From Bettongia penicillata ogilbyi (taxonomy: Eukaryota > Chordata > Mammalia > Diprotodontia > Potoroidae): a stretch of DNA of 64,000 nucleotides. The notes beneath the pieces were generated by a model that ran no database searches, had not been told where the DNA came from, and was given only the letters and a program-made list of their open reading frames with translations. The translations under genes were made by a program, and so were the position numbers. This document shows, piece by piece, positions 21,663-32,292 of this stretch (position 1 is the stretch's first letter; each line of letters begins with the position of its first letter). Where the stretch lies: assembly GCA_023548195.1 (NCBI GenBank), contig JAJHZJ010000531.1, forward strand, positions 7,613,900-7,677,899, read 5' to 3'.

Positions 21663-22739
21663 CTAGAAAAGAAACATTAACGATGAATATAAATCAAAAA
21701 TATATCTATATTAAAAAGTTAAAAGTGTAAATTATCTTTAAAATATAAATTATTTTAAAGGTTGAATGTATATACATGAATGCTTTATGTTGCCACTGAG
21801 AAAGAACTAAATTTTTCACTTAAGTAGAGATTCATTAATCCACCCAAGTTTAGTTAATCATTTAGGACTTCCAGCAGTGTTTCTCATTAACAGAATACGA
21901 AGCCATTATGACTAAGATCTTTATTCCCCCATCCATGTACATCATGTCCCTCCTCTCTTTCTGCTTTTGTTTCATTACCTGCAAGACTGAGATAATACCC
22001 ATTTCCCATCTAGCTCACAGGAAGTTTTTCCTGAAGATTTCAAGATAAAGCCTGTCATCCAGAACTCACTTTGGGGAAAAAAATATAAAAGGTTTTAAAA
22101 TTTAATTGAGCTGACATAGGAATAATTTGAGCTGATTAAGTAGGGACCCCATGGTCTCCAATCAATGAAAAGTGTATTCTTCTGCTCCTGAGAATTTCCC
22201 TCAAACTGTTTAAATTATGTAGCTTCTTATGGGGCAGTAATAAAAAAATACCAAACTTATCATATTGTTTTGCCAAAAACAAACTGCTCTAAAAATGCTT
22301 CATATGAAAAAATATTGGTATAAAGGTTTTGTTGGGTCCAGGTTGTGTCTTCTTTTACCATTCTCTAATATCCTTTAATGAAACTGGTATTTAGCAGAGC
22401 TTAACTAGAGAAATATTAATTAATCTCTACTAAAGGTAATTAGTTGGGGTGTTACAGCTTCACTAGCTAATTAGTAGAATTTATTTGCCCAAAATGTTAG
22501 GACCCAAGATGTGGACACAGACTTTGTATCTGACAACTCTATTGTGAATGCACATGTTCCTAACTCTTGGCTCCAGACATGCTGCTGTTTCACTTGTGAT
22601 ATCATATCAGGTTTGGACAGTTATATGATCATTAATAATTAAGACAGAGGCTGCTGGTAAAAGAGCTGAATCAATAGGACACTATTCACTGGAATATTGG
22701 ACAATTCCACCTGCCCAATTTCTGTCTATGTATCAAGGT

Positions 22740-22965
22740 ACAGTTTAACTGTCATCTCTTCTATTGTTTTCTACATCCCTTGGCCTTTTTTAAATTAACA
22801 GAGCATTTCATCCATCTCATAAAGCATTTTCACGACATATCTTGCATTCTAATGATTGGCATACATACTATTTTCCCTACCAATCTATAAGCTTTGTGAG
22901 GACAGAAATCGTGTCTTTCTCCTTCCAACTCCCAAAGTGCTTAGTAACAAACATTAGTTGAAATG
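22740..22965 (+). repeat. L2 3' end fragment
   Basis: Diverged L2 terminus on the plus strand: TCTATAAGCTTTGTGAGGAC and CAGAAATCGTGTCTTTCTCC, then CAAAGTGCTTAGTAACAAAC. Confidence 0.6.
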
Positions 22966-23049
22966 AATACAGACCCCTTAGCTTAAAAGTTAATGAGAAA
23001 GATTTTAGCCACTATTTCTCACTCAAAGTGAGATTGCTATAAGACCTTT

Positions 23050-23230
23050 TCTGAAAGGGCCAGGGTGTCCCATTGCATCCTGGACCATCTCCAGTCATCC
23101 TGATGAATATCAGGCCACTGGATCCAGATGGCTCAGGAGGAGAAAGTGAGGCTGGTGACCTGCACAGTCATGTCATCATCTCCCTGATGTCACCGTCCTC
23201 CTCAAGAATGAAGGACAAAAACAGTAACTA
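23050..23230 (+). repeat. RTE-tailed SINE, short copy
   Basis: Contains GCATCCTGGACCATCTCCAG, AGGCCACTGGATCCAGATGG, GAGAAAGTGAGGCTGGTGAC and the RTE-type tail GATGTCACCGTCCTCCTCAA followed by GAATGAAGGACAAAAAC. Clearest copy of the family also at 7761-7930 (minus) and 9640-10165 (plus). Confidence 0.8.
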
Positions 23231-23639
23231 GGATAACGCAGGGTTAGGTTTAGCCTACCTTCTGAGAATTCTCTACCCAGGGTCCTAAAACTGACATAAA
23301 AGCCCTGACCCAAACTTCACAACTTTTCATTTTTAAATACTTAAGACATTTTTGTCAAGTATTCTGCCTTTATAAGAATAACAGCAATAATAAGTAATTA
23401 GTTCTAAAGTTTTAACATTTTTAAAAGCAAAATCAGTGCCACAGAGATATATTATCACATATGAAGGTGATGTGTGTATTTTGGTTAGTTCCTATGGAAA
23501 CAGGACTCCTATATTTTGATGCGAGACATAAAATTTAAAGCATATGAACAATTTTTATCCACACAACAAATTGGATTGCCTCACTTTCTCTGATAATAAG
23601 AAAAAGTTAAAAAGTCAGATTTCAAAAAGATCTAGAAAG

Positions 23640-23790
23640 GAGGCTCACAAATAATCTAGTTTAATCTCTTCCTTTTACAGATGAGAACACCACAGCCCAG
23701 AAAGATCATGTGACTTGCCTGCAGGCAGAGCTAAGTGGTGGCACATAGAAGATTAAAACCTGGATCTCCTGCCTCTTCTTCTCACCAGAC
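23640..23790 (-). repeat. MIR (antisense)
   Basis: CCTTTTACAGATGAGAACAC, AAGATCATGTGACTTGCCTG and AACCTGGATCTCCTGCCTC are the reverse-complement MIR landmarks. Confidence 0.8.
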
Positions 23791-24194
23791 ATTATATGCT
23801 ATCTCCCATTAGGGAATATAAATATCCAAACCACAAACATTCAAGGGGTAATGGCTTTCTAAAAACTTCAAGAGTACATGTGTACATTTCAAAAATAATT
23901 GGTTCAATTTTTTCCTCTACATTTAGTCTTCTGCCTAATCAAAATGCTGGTTTAAAAAAAAAGTATTTAATACTCTCTTACTTAAAACAAGCCAAATAAT
24001 GTCCTGAATGAGGAATGACAATGCAATAATGCACTTGTTTTCCTACTAAGAAAATGATTTAAAAAGTCACTAAATGTACAGCAATGACCAAGATTTATAA
24101 AAGTTAGGCAAAAAAACAACAGACAACATTGTTACTAAATTACTAAAGTTAAAGCATAATTCCTTTCTGCTAACAAACAATAATCTATCAATAT

Positions 24195-24475
24195 GGAAAG
24201 TGATAGGTATTCCTGTAGATGCGGAAACTGAGGACAGCAAGGTTACGTGATTTTCCTAAGATTCCTGGTCCCTACGGTTACCTTCTCCTCTAAGGTTACC
24301 TTCCATCTACTCTCTATGTATCTGGCACATATTTTTTACATACTCATTCTCTTTCCCATTGGAATGTAAGCTCCTTGAAGACAGGCATTAGTTTTGTTTT
24401 TTTTCCCATGTAATCCAAGTACTTAGCACAGTGCCTGGCACATGGCAAGTACTTAATAAATGCTTACTGACTGAA
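24195..24475. repeat. MIR fragment (-) followed by L2 3' end (+)
   Basis: 24195-24260 holds GATGCGGAAACTGAGG and a ACGTGATTTTCCTAAG block (antisense MIR). 24270-24475 carries GGAATGTAAGCTCCTTGAAG, TAGCACAGTGCCTGGCACAT and AGTACTTAATAAATGCTTAC, a clear sense L2 terminus. Confidence 0.8.
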
Positions 24476-24689
24476 AAAAAAGTTCTAATTAATGCTTTCA
24501 AACTTAATTATTTTTAGGTAATTAGTAGAACATTTGCAAGATTGCTGAGATATATCTGTGTCAAAATAAAATATATCAATAAAACAAAAGCCAAATGGAA
24601 GTGATCTCATTGAATGTAACGTACAGGGAAGTCTGACGATCTCTTGGCATGGCTACTCTCTCTACCAATATTGACCCCTTTGGGGAACA

Positions 24690-25160
24690 CCCCATAGGAT
24701 CATAAATCTTAGAACTGAAAAGCACCGAAAAGAGGATGTGGCTCAGGTCTGTCTCTGTGTAAGTCATTCTTATTCCCATGTTACAGCTGAAGCTATGGAG
24801 ACCAAAGGCATTAACTCACTTGTCCAGAGTCACACAGAAAATGAGTGGAAGGGCTGGGACAAGTGCCCAGATCTCAATAAAGCTAGGTCATTTAGTTCAT
24901 CCCCTTCATTTTACAGAAGAGGAAATGGCTGGGAGAGGTTGAAGAGCCTTTCCCATAGTCTCCTGGCTACTAAGTATCTGAGGTAGGATGCAAACCCTGG
25001 TTTTCGGACTGCAAGTCCTGTGCTCCATTCCCTCCACTGCCCTGCCCCAGTTCATCACAATGACTTGTCCAAGGGCACACAGCTGGTCGGTGAATGAACA
25101 GGGTACTCACAACAGATTTCCTGTCTCTCAGAGCAGTGCTCTTTACATTCTATTGAGCTG
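24690..25160 (-). repeat. cluster of antisense MIR copies
   Basis: Repeated reverse-complement MIR phrases: TTACAGCTGAAGCTATGGAG with AGAGTCACACAGAAAATGAG (copy 1), then CATTTTACAGAAGAGGAAAT with GGATGCAAACCCTGGTTTTC (copy 2), and AAGGGCACACAGCTGGTCGG (part of a third). This explains the plus-strand frames at 24738-25332. Confidence 0.8.
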
Positions 25161-25680
25161 TCTTTCCTGGTTAGGGCAATCTTATAAATATGTGATTTGT
25201 CACAAAAAAAGTTTTAAGTGTGAATGGTTCAGCTTTCCATCCATTTTTATTATTTGGAGGATCTGTGATATCAATTATGTTACTACAGCCCTCCAAAGAT
25301 GCAAAAAAACAATGCAACCTATGCCTGAGTAGGCTGTTGTATGGATTGCTGTGGCTGAAAAAAAAGTTATCACCTAGGTCGTGGTCAGTCTTCTGGGTGA
25401 CCAGGCTCTCTAAATTTAGCTTGACTGGTGCTCATCACCAAAGCTGAACTCAAAGTCTTTCCAGATCCGTTTCTCGAGGATAGTCTTTAAAAGCTGAGCC
25501 TTGCCTCCACTCATGGTAAGGCATCACAACAGAACATCACTATCAGAAAAACTACTCAAAGGAAATGTCCTCCTGACAAAGTCAACAATATCATTTTCAC
25601 ACATGAAGGGTAGGCTGTCCAAAAAGGTACTTAACAGTGAATTTTGCCAATTTTACATATAGACATCAATTAATACTTAC

Positions 25681-25748
25681 AACAAGTCCTGAAATATCAG
25701 AATACTTCCTGGCTGGTTTAAAGGAAGGAGGAGCATCTATACTGAAGT
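25681..25748 (-). CDS. INO80C: INO80C exon 4
   Basis: 68-bp exon. The acceptor follows a long pyrimidine tract (CCCCCCCTTTTAG) and the donor is GTAAGTATTA. It joins exon 3 in phase 1 so that AGC TAC TTC reads SYF, continuing SIDAPPSFKPARKYSDISG and ending at a Val codon. This is the segment linking the conserved lysine/arginine core to the YL1-C domain of INO80C. Confidence 0.97.
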
Positions 25749-27065
25749 CTAAAAGGGGGGGAAACAGATGTAAGCACTTTTCAAATAATTAAAAAGACTT
25801 ATAAACTTTAGTTAAATTATTACATACTTATAGGATTGTTTCAGGACTAAGAAAAATGTGAAGGAAGCATATGAGCTGGGATAACCATGAAATTTCTTCA
25901 GTTATTTTGCACTGATTTACTAAAGGCTACCTCCAAGACTGGTTCTGGTCTTCCACACTGAACTCCTATATTCCTACAAAACTACTAAAATCAGGAGATA
26001 AGAAAGATCTGCTACTCTCATTCTGTCTAGCTAAACTATAAGCTCAAGGTAAGATTTTTTTTTTAATGAAAGAACCTATACGTCTTTAAGTTGTTTTAAA
26101 AAGTGAGAATGTTTGACGGCACTACAAATCAACATTCAGTCACTAGATGTTTTCATTTTCATTAGGCTACCTGGTGTCTTATAGGCACCTTCAACTTAGT
26201 TTGTTGGAAGAAATATCCTAGCAGAGAGCCAGAGACAGAGTAAAGCATAATATAAGTTTATTGTTAATACTGTATTTCCAAAAGTGGTCAAAGAGAGCCT
26301 CATAATACATCTTATTACTTAGACTAAAACATAATACAGCTTAAGTCATGTCTCCAGAACAAATCCATTATGTGCAGTCTATACCTGACATATTATAGTT
26401 AGTTATTCTACAAGATAGGAGTCAATCTATGCTCCAAAATATCCATTAAAGTAGGATTCCACTCTATTTTGGAACAAAACAAAAGAGCAAAACATATTTT
26501 TTAAAATAAGTTCATGTGATAAAGAGCCACATTATTTTAGCACATACTAGCCTAGGCTGTAATGAAATGTTAAATTTGACAAAAAAAAAATCCCAAAAGC
26601 CAGAATCACAAAGTCAGAAGAGATATTGGAAGCTATCTATTCTAACCCTCACTCAGAGTGCGAATCCCCACTGAGGTACCCTTCTCCCACTTAAAGACTT
26701 CTGGTGACAGAGAACCAACATATAAAGAGCAAGTAGTGAGTGATCTCTGTTAATCAGGTATTTGGAGGCCAAAAACAGCTACGTACAAATGTAAGGACAT
26801 GTTTAGCTGGCACTAATATAGTGCTTTCCGTTTTACTAAACGCTTTACATACATTATAGTTCCATGTGAAGATACACGTTCTCTTTATAGGCCAATACTA
26901 TAAAATACTAAGGAGATATGTTTGCCAGTTGTACTGTTTTAAAACTGGAATGTGTTTATCAAGAATGGTGCAGACACACACACACACAAACCTCAGGTTT
27001 GTTTTAAGACAGTTACTTATGGGCATGTTATTTATAAACACATGCAAAGTATCCAAACCACATAC
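25749..27065 (-). other. INO80C: INO80C intron 3
   Basis: About 1.3 kb with donor GTATGTGG and acceptor CCTTTTAG. Mostly unassigned; an antisense L3 end lies at 26595-26720 and a short CA run near 26972-26990. The plus and minus frames at 26866-27123 overlap exon 3 and are not separate genes. Confidence 0.85.
26595..26720 (-). repeat. L3/CR1 3' end fragment
   Basis: Antisense L3 terminus: CCAGAATCACAAAGTCAGAA, TCTATTCTAACCCTCACTC and CTTAAAGACTTCTGGTGA correspond to the reverse complement of the region ending the copy at 18165-19715. Confidence 0.55.
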
Positions 27066-27177
27066 AGCTAGGATCGTTGAGTTGCCATGGCAATGCCCTT
27101 TCAGAAGCAAGAATCTGCTTTAGGTTCTTCCAGGTCCTGTTCTTCTTGCCCGCCATTGCTCCCCCAATGCCTGAGTG
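27066..27177 (-). CDS. INO80C: INO80C exon 3
   Basis: 112-bp exon (37 codons plus one base). Acceptor TTGTCATTCCAG, donor GTATGTGG. Translation reads HSGIGGAMAGKKNRTWKNLK and then a QILASERALPWQLNDPS stretch, a near-perfect match to the basic central region of mammalian INO80C. The phase fits exon 4. Confidence 0.98.
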
Positions 27178-28050
27178 CTGGAATGACAAGGGTGGTATGA
27201 GAAGTGTCACATTGTCAAAGTGCTATCTTTACTGATTTTTCTTCAAACTGAATAGAACTAGGGAGACATTCCTCATCCTGTCAACCATCAGTTGTTACTC
27301 AGGTTAATTTAAGAAATAGTGTACTATACACTTTAATCCTAGTTGCACGAAAAAACTCAACTTTTGGAGTGTCAAAACTAATGTGCTGGAAATTCTGAGG
27401 AAATAAAAGTGCACTATTCACATGCAAACGGAAAGACAAGAAGACAATGCTTAGTCCAATACTGCTAAATTCCACACCACAGGCATTTCCCATCACATTA
27501 AAATCATTTACCACAGAAGTGGAGCTAAAAGAGCAAGTAAAGTCTTTGGGTGTAAGTATCTCACTTGCAAATTATTAGACATCCTGAAAACACACATGAG
27601 CCTGCAAAATGCCATCGATGGCACTTTTCTTTTGTGAATTAAGACAAAAAAATTGGAAAAGGAGTAATTGAACACAATACTGGCAAAAAAAAAAAAAAAA
27701 AAAAAAGCCATTTTGCATTTTCAAAGCTTTCCAGCGATGGCAACCTGGTACCAACAATAAATCCAATGTGAATGATCAAATATGATTGCTATGAACTCAT
27801 TTATTATATCCTTCAAGAATCACAGGAAGAAAAACATTTCTATTTAATGAGCCATACTCTCAATGGCTTGGCAATTCTCATTAGTGGACCTTTAGTAGAA
27901 TACAGACTAAAAGTAAAAGGAGCCCAGATGTTCCAGGAAACCTCATTCATTGGTTAGCAATTATTTCATGCCACTCATAAGAACTCATACAAAAATTATC
28001 TGTAATAACAAAAAGCTGGAACCAAAACATGTGCCCAACAATGAGTTGAG

Positions 28051-28990
28051 GCAATGATTTTACCCCTCTCTAATCGATTCTCTACCCTGATTACCATAAC
28101 AGCTGTTCCCAAATTTCTCTTCTTTCCTCCTTTCCTCCCACAGTTTCTCATCACCCAGACCTTTCAGCCAAGGGTCCCACCTCATATATTTGGAAGGAAA
28201 TGGAGTGTTCTCCAAGAGCTTCCTCTTCCCTCCTCCTCACCTCACCATCTCCACTGCTTTCTCCTTTACTCCAGGATCCAGATGAGGATACTGGTCCTGT
28301 TCAGCAAGGTCAATTTTTCATGTATGTTGGATCTCAGCCCCTCCAGCCTTCTCCAACAACTCCTTACCTCTCCCTCTTTAATCTCCAGGCTCTTTCTAAT
28401 GGATCTTTCTCTGTTTCCTGCAAACACTCTGGACTTGAGTTCATCCTATCTACAGTTCCCAAAGCAGTTTTCCTCAAGTGCAGGCACATGTTTGTCATTT
28501 CCCTACTCAATAAACCCTAATGGCTCCCTCTCATTCTAGGATCAAGTACAAATTCTCTTTGGTGTTTTAAATTCTCCACAACATGATCCCTTCCCCCATT
28601 TCTAGTCTCTTCCACATAGTCCCCTCCACACACTCTACAGTGCAGCCATCCACGGCTCGATCCACCATCTTTGTGCCTCTGTACTGGCTGGCTGTCCCTC
28701 ATATCTGGAATGCTTTCTTTCCTCCCCTTCTCCTCTCAGAATTACCGGCTTCCTTTAACATTTGACTCAAGTGCCTCCTACTATGAGAAGCCTTTCCTGA
28801 TCCCCCAGTTGCTAGTATCTTCATCTCCAAGATCACCTTGTATTTGACTTGTACATATGTCTTGTAAACACTTAGATGGGTGTATGTGGTCTCCTTCTTG
28901 AGGGCAAGGCCTGTTTCACTTTTGTTGTTATATCCCCAATGCCCAACATATAGTAGATACTAATGAATGCCTGCTGACTAACTGACTGAA
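28051..28990 (+). pseudogene. L2 fragment, ORF2 C-terminal part to 3' end
   Basis: Plus-strand L2 landmarks: CCCTAATGGCTCCCTCTC (28517), ATCTGGAATGCTTTCTTTCC (28700), GAAGCCTTTCCTGATCCCCC, TTCTTGAGGGCAAGGCCTG and ATATCCCCAATGCCCAACAT before the end. The 161-codon frame at 28054-28539 is a chance opening in this decayed element and not a gene. Confidence 0.75.
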
Positions 28991-29029
28991 AAAATGGCTG
29001 AACAAACTAAGGCACAGGAATATAATGTA

Positions 29030-29185
29030 ACTTTAGTAAGAGGACCTGGGCTCAGATCCCACCTCGGATGCTTACTACTTTTGTGATCTTGGGCAAGACA
29101 CCTGACCTCTGGGTCCCTAGGATCCTCATCTGTAAAATGAGGCAGATGACCTCTGACACTCCTTCCAGCTCTGGAGATGGGATTT
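29030..29185 (+). repeat. MIR-like SINE
   Basis: GACCTGGGCTCAGATCCCAC, TTTGTGATCTTGGGCAAGAC, CCTCATCTGTAAAATGAGGC and a CTCCTTCCAGCTCTGG ending are in MIR order on the plus strand. Confidence 0.85.
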
Positions 29186-29349
29186 TATAAGCTGTAAGGA
29201 ATTATAAACATGAAAAATTCAGACACACACAGGAAGACTTCTATGGACTGATGCAGAATGAAAAGAGTAGAGTCAAAGGAACAATATATAAAAACATTAC
29301 AACAATGTAATTCAAATCTACACTTAAAAGACAATTTGGGGGGCGGAGC

Positions 29350-29358
29350 CAAGATGGC
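29350..29358 (+). promoter_or_regulatory. YY1-type site at HAL1 B 5' end
   Basis: CAAGATGGC about 13 bases from the element start, the same place as the YY1 site that sets the transcription start in human L1. It is conserved in copies D (53364-53372) and E (60870-60878), and altered in copy A. Confidence 0.6.
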
Positions 29359-29439
29359 AGAGTAGAAGGACGCACGTTTACGAGCTCCGAAACCAAAGCC
29401 CATGGAATTGGTGTAGAAAGAGTCCCCCATAGATTCTGG

Positions 29440-30160
29440 GTGAGTGCAAGGTGTGCAGAGGCAGAGTGGAGGAGATTTCCGTCCCAGGGAGCCCTCAAGA
29501 CCCGTCCCCAGGGTCCGGCGCGCCCCGGAGAGTAAACCCGACCCCCAGCGCTGCCCTGGCCGAGGCCTCAGAGAAGCGGATCGGAGCAGGCTTCAGAGAC
29601 GGAAGCTGAAGCAGCCGGGAAAGTCCCTCCGCCCACAGAAGCAGGTCAGTGAGAGAGGCCGGGCTGAAGGAGAGGGGAAGCAGGGCGTCTGTGACTCGGG
29701 CCCCCTCGGGAGGAAGCGGCGGCGGCAGGGACGGGGGCAGGAAGCGGCGGAGGCAGAGGCGTGGGCGGCGGCTGGGGCGGCAGCGGCCCGGGACTCAGGA
29801 ATCCCCCAGCAGCAGGCAGGATCTTCATTACAGAAGATTCCCGCATAAAACCTGACGGAGCTGAGCCTGAGAGACGGCCCTGCCCCCAGCCCGCTCTGTT
29901 GCTGAAGGTTTCTGCTCGGGACCCCCAGGGGAGCTGAGATTGGGAGGCGGGCCCCCCACCCCGCCCCCACCCGCTCCATTCTTGAGAGTCGCTGCATAAA
30001 ACCCCCCGAGGGATCAGAGTCTCGGAGACAGCCCTGGCCCCGCCCCAGCACCTGAACTAAAGCTCACTGATTGACAGCCAGCAGGAGGAAAGCCCATTTG
30101 AATCTCAGAGGCCAGGCGCTGGCTGGGCGGATCCAGGCGGGGGGTGGAAGGGAATCTCAG
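29440..30160 (+). promoter_or_regulatory. CpG-rich 5' UTR/promoter of HAL1 B
   Basis: By eye the most CpG-dense DNA of the window (many CGGCGG, GCGG and CCCGCCCC groups), in an AT-rich setting. Two diverged repeat units beginning near GCATAAAACC occur at about 29843 and 29993. It is part of the element and not an INO80C exon 1 island. The open frames on both strands (29444-29848, 29593-30051) follow from low stop-codon frequency in GC-rich sequence. Confidence 0.7.
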
Positions 30161-30183
30161 AGGTCAAGTAACTGGCTGGGAAA

Positions 30184-31290
30184 ATGCCTAGAAAGGGGAA
30201 GAAAAATAAGACTTTAGAGAGTTTTTTCCAACAAATGCAAATGATCCCAACCTTCGGATCAGATGGGGAGGACGAGAACGTATTTTTCCCATCAGGGAAA
30301 GATGTGGAGGGCGGGGCCTCAGTACCCCAGACACCCCAGGGGGGTGTTGGGTGGGCTCAGGCCTTGGAAGAGCTTAAAAAGGATTTTGAAAAGCAAGTTA
30401 GACAGGTGGAGGAAAGACTGGGAAAAGAAATGACAAAGATGCAAGAAGAGTATGAAAAAAAGGTCAATATCTTGGTAAAGGAGACCCAAAAAAATGCTGA
30501 GGAAATTAACACCTTGAAAAATAGGCTCACTCAATTGGCAAAAGAGGTTCAAAAAGCCAATGAGGAGAAGAATGCATTCAAAAGCAAAATGAGCCAAATG
30601 GAAAAAGAGGCTCAAAAGCTCACTGAATTTAATAGTTCTCTCAAAATTAGAATGGAACAGATGGAGTCTAATGATTTTATGAGAAACCAAGAAATCACCA
30701 AACAAAACCAAAAGAACAATAAAATGGAAGAGAATGTGAAATATCTCATGGGAAAAACAACTGACCTGGAAAATAGATCAAGGAGAGACAACTTAAAAAT
30801 TATGGGACTACCTGAAAGCCATGATCAAAAAAAGAGCCTAGACATCGTCTTGCATGAAATTATCAAGGAAAACTGCCCTGACATTCTAGAACCAGAGGGC
30901 AAAATAAGTATTGAAAGAATCCATCGATCACCACCTGAAAGAGATCCAAAAAGAGAAACTCCTAGGAACATTGTGGCCAAATTCCAGAACTCCCAGCTCA
31001 AGGAAAAAATCTTGCAAGCAGCCAGAAACAAACAATTCCAGTACTGTGGAAATACAATCAGGATAACCCAAGATCTAGCAGCTTCTACATTAAGGGATCG
31101 AAGGGCGTGGAATAGGATATTCCAGAAGGCAAAGGAACTAGGACTCAAACCAAGAATCACCTACCCGGCTAAACTGAGTATAATATTTCAAGGGAAAATA
31201 TGGTCTTTCAATGAAACAGAGGACTTTCAATCATTCTTGATGAAAAAACCAGAGCTGAAAAGAAAATTTGACTTTCAAACACAAGAATGA
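30184..31290 (+). CDS. L1-type ORF1 protein, intact (HAL1 copy B)
   Basis: 368 codons, start MPRKGKKNKTLESFF. An in-frame TAA five codons upstream fixes the start. Layout: basic N-terminus (1-20), acidic linker (25-50), long heptad-rich coiled coil (about 58-198, with KNRLTQLAKEVQKANEE), RRM-like domain from about 200 (DNLKIMGLPES at 202-212, NIVAKF at 262-267), and the C-terminal nucleic-acid-binding domain (RDRRAW at 304-309, ITYPAKLS at 325-332). ORF1p is a trimeric RNA-binding chaperone of L1 ribonucleoproteins. Here it is the only protein encoded, so it could bind its own RNA but would need ORF2p from another L1. Confidence 0.95.
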   Translation: MPRKGKKNKTLESFFQQMQMIPTFGSDGEDENVFFPSGKDVEGGASVPQTPQGGVGWAQALEELKKDFEKQVRQVEERLGKEMTKMQEEYEKKVNILVKETQKNAEEINTLKNRLTQLAKEVQKANEEKNAFKSKMSQMEKEAQKLTEFNSSLKIRMEQMESNDFMRNQEITKQNQKNNKMEENVKYLMGKTTDLENRSRRDNLKIMGLPESHDQKKSLDIVLHEIIKENCPDILEPEGKISIERIHRSPPERDPKRETPRNIVAKFQNSQLKEKILQAARNKQFQYCGNTIRITQDLAASTLRDRRAWNRIFQKAKELGLKPRITYPAKLSIIFQGKIWSFNETEDFQSFLMKKPELKRKFDFQTQE

Positions 31291-32292
31291 GAGGAAGCAT
31301 GCAAAAGTAAACAGCAAGGAGAAGTATTAAGGGACTTACCAGAAATGAACTGTTTGCATTCATACATGGAAGGACAATATTTCTAACTCTTAAAACTTTT
31401 CAGTATCTGGGTGGTTGGTGGGACCACACATACACATGTACATGCATGCACACACATACACACATGCATTCACATGCAGAGACAGAGAGCACAGATTGAA
31501 CTGAATAGGATGGGACCATACCTTAAAAGGAATTAAGGTAAATGATGAGAGAGAAATGTAGTGAGAGGAAAGAGGGAGAAATGGAAGGGGGTAACTATAT
31601 GTCATTTAAGAGGCAAGTAGGAGATGTTTTTAGTGGAGGGAAAAAGAGGAGAGCTGAAGAAAAAAAAAACAAACAAACAAACAAACAAACAAACAAAAGT
31701 TTACCCTCATCACATTTGACTAAACGAAGGAGTGAAATGCACACTCATTTTGGTATGAAAACCTATCTTACAGTATAAGAAAGCGGGGGAGAAGGAGATA
31801 TTGGGGGGGGATGATGGAAGGGAGGGCAAAGGGAGGAGGGAGTAATTGAAAGTCAACACTTGGGGAGGGACAGGATCAAAGAGAAACAATGAGGGGCAGG
31901 TGAGGAGGGATGGCAATTCAGTTAGTCTTACACAACACGACTATCAGGAAGGTCATTTGCAAAGCTACACAGATATGGCCTATAATGAATTGCCTGCCGT
32001 ACCAAAGGGAATGGGTGGGGAGGGAGGGATGGGGAGAATTTGGAACTCAAAGTTTTAGGAACAATTGTTTAGTATTGCTGTTGCAACTAGGAAAGAAGAC
32101 ATACAGTTAATGAGGAATAGAAAGTCATCTGGCCCTACAGGAGAAAAGAGAAGATAGAGACAAGGGAAGGGAGGGATGACAGAAGAGAGGACAGATTGGA
32201 GATAGGGAAAATTAGATTGCTTGGGGTATTGGGGTGGGGGGAGGGGAGAAAAAGGGAGAAAATTTGGAACCCAAAAATTTGTGAAAATGAAT
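31291..32292 (+). other. HAL1 B 3' UTR
   Basis: Non-coding and GA-rich. It contains CA-rich simple repeats (31425-31480), an (AAAC)n run at about 31667-31696, and two related blocks, each with a CTTACAGTATAAGAAAG or CCCTACAGGAGAAAAG start, a GGGAGGG core and an AATTTGGAACTCAAAG or AATTTGGAACCCAAAA end. Confidence 0.8.

Larger units (their letters stand above)
21663..25680 (-). other. INO80C: INO80C intron 4
   Basis: GT-AG intron (donor GTAAGTATTA, acceptor TTTTCTAG on the minus strand). It holds an L2 3' end, an RTE-tailed SINE and a MIR cluster (listed separately). The segment 21700-22730 has no named repeat and contains several TAATTA-type sites at 22410-22640. Confidence 0.85.

Noticed and set aside
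28054..28539. 161-codon plus-strand reading frame
   Set aside because: It lies in a decayed sense L2; the codon content (Ser/Leu/Pro-rich) follows the pyrimidine-rich L2 strand and no protein family is recognisable.
29444..30051. Open frames of 134 and 152 codons on both strands in GC-rich DNA
   Set aside because: They lie in the CpG-rich 5' UTR of HAL1 B, where stops are rare. Low-complexity Arg/Ala/Pro content, no homology.
29440..30160. CpG-rich region as INO80C promoter or exon 1
   Set aside because: It is downstream of exon 2 relative to gene direction and falls entirely inside HAL1 B.
30319..30711. 130-codon minus-strand frame
   Set aside because: Shadow of the coiled-coil region of ORF1; Leu/Phe-rich only because ORF1 is Lys/Glu-rich on the other strand.
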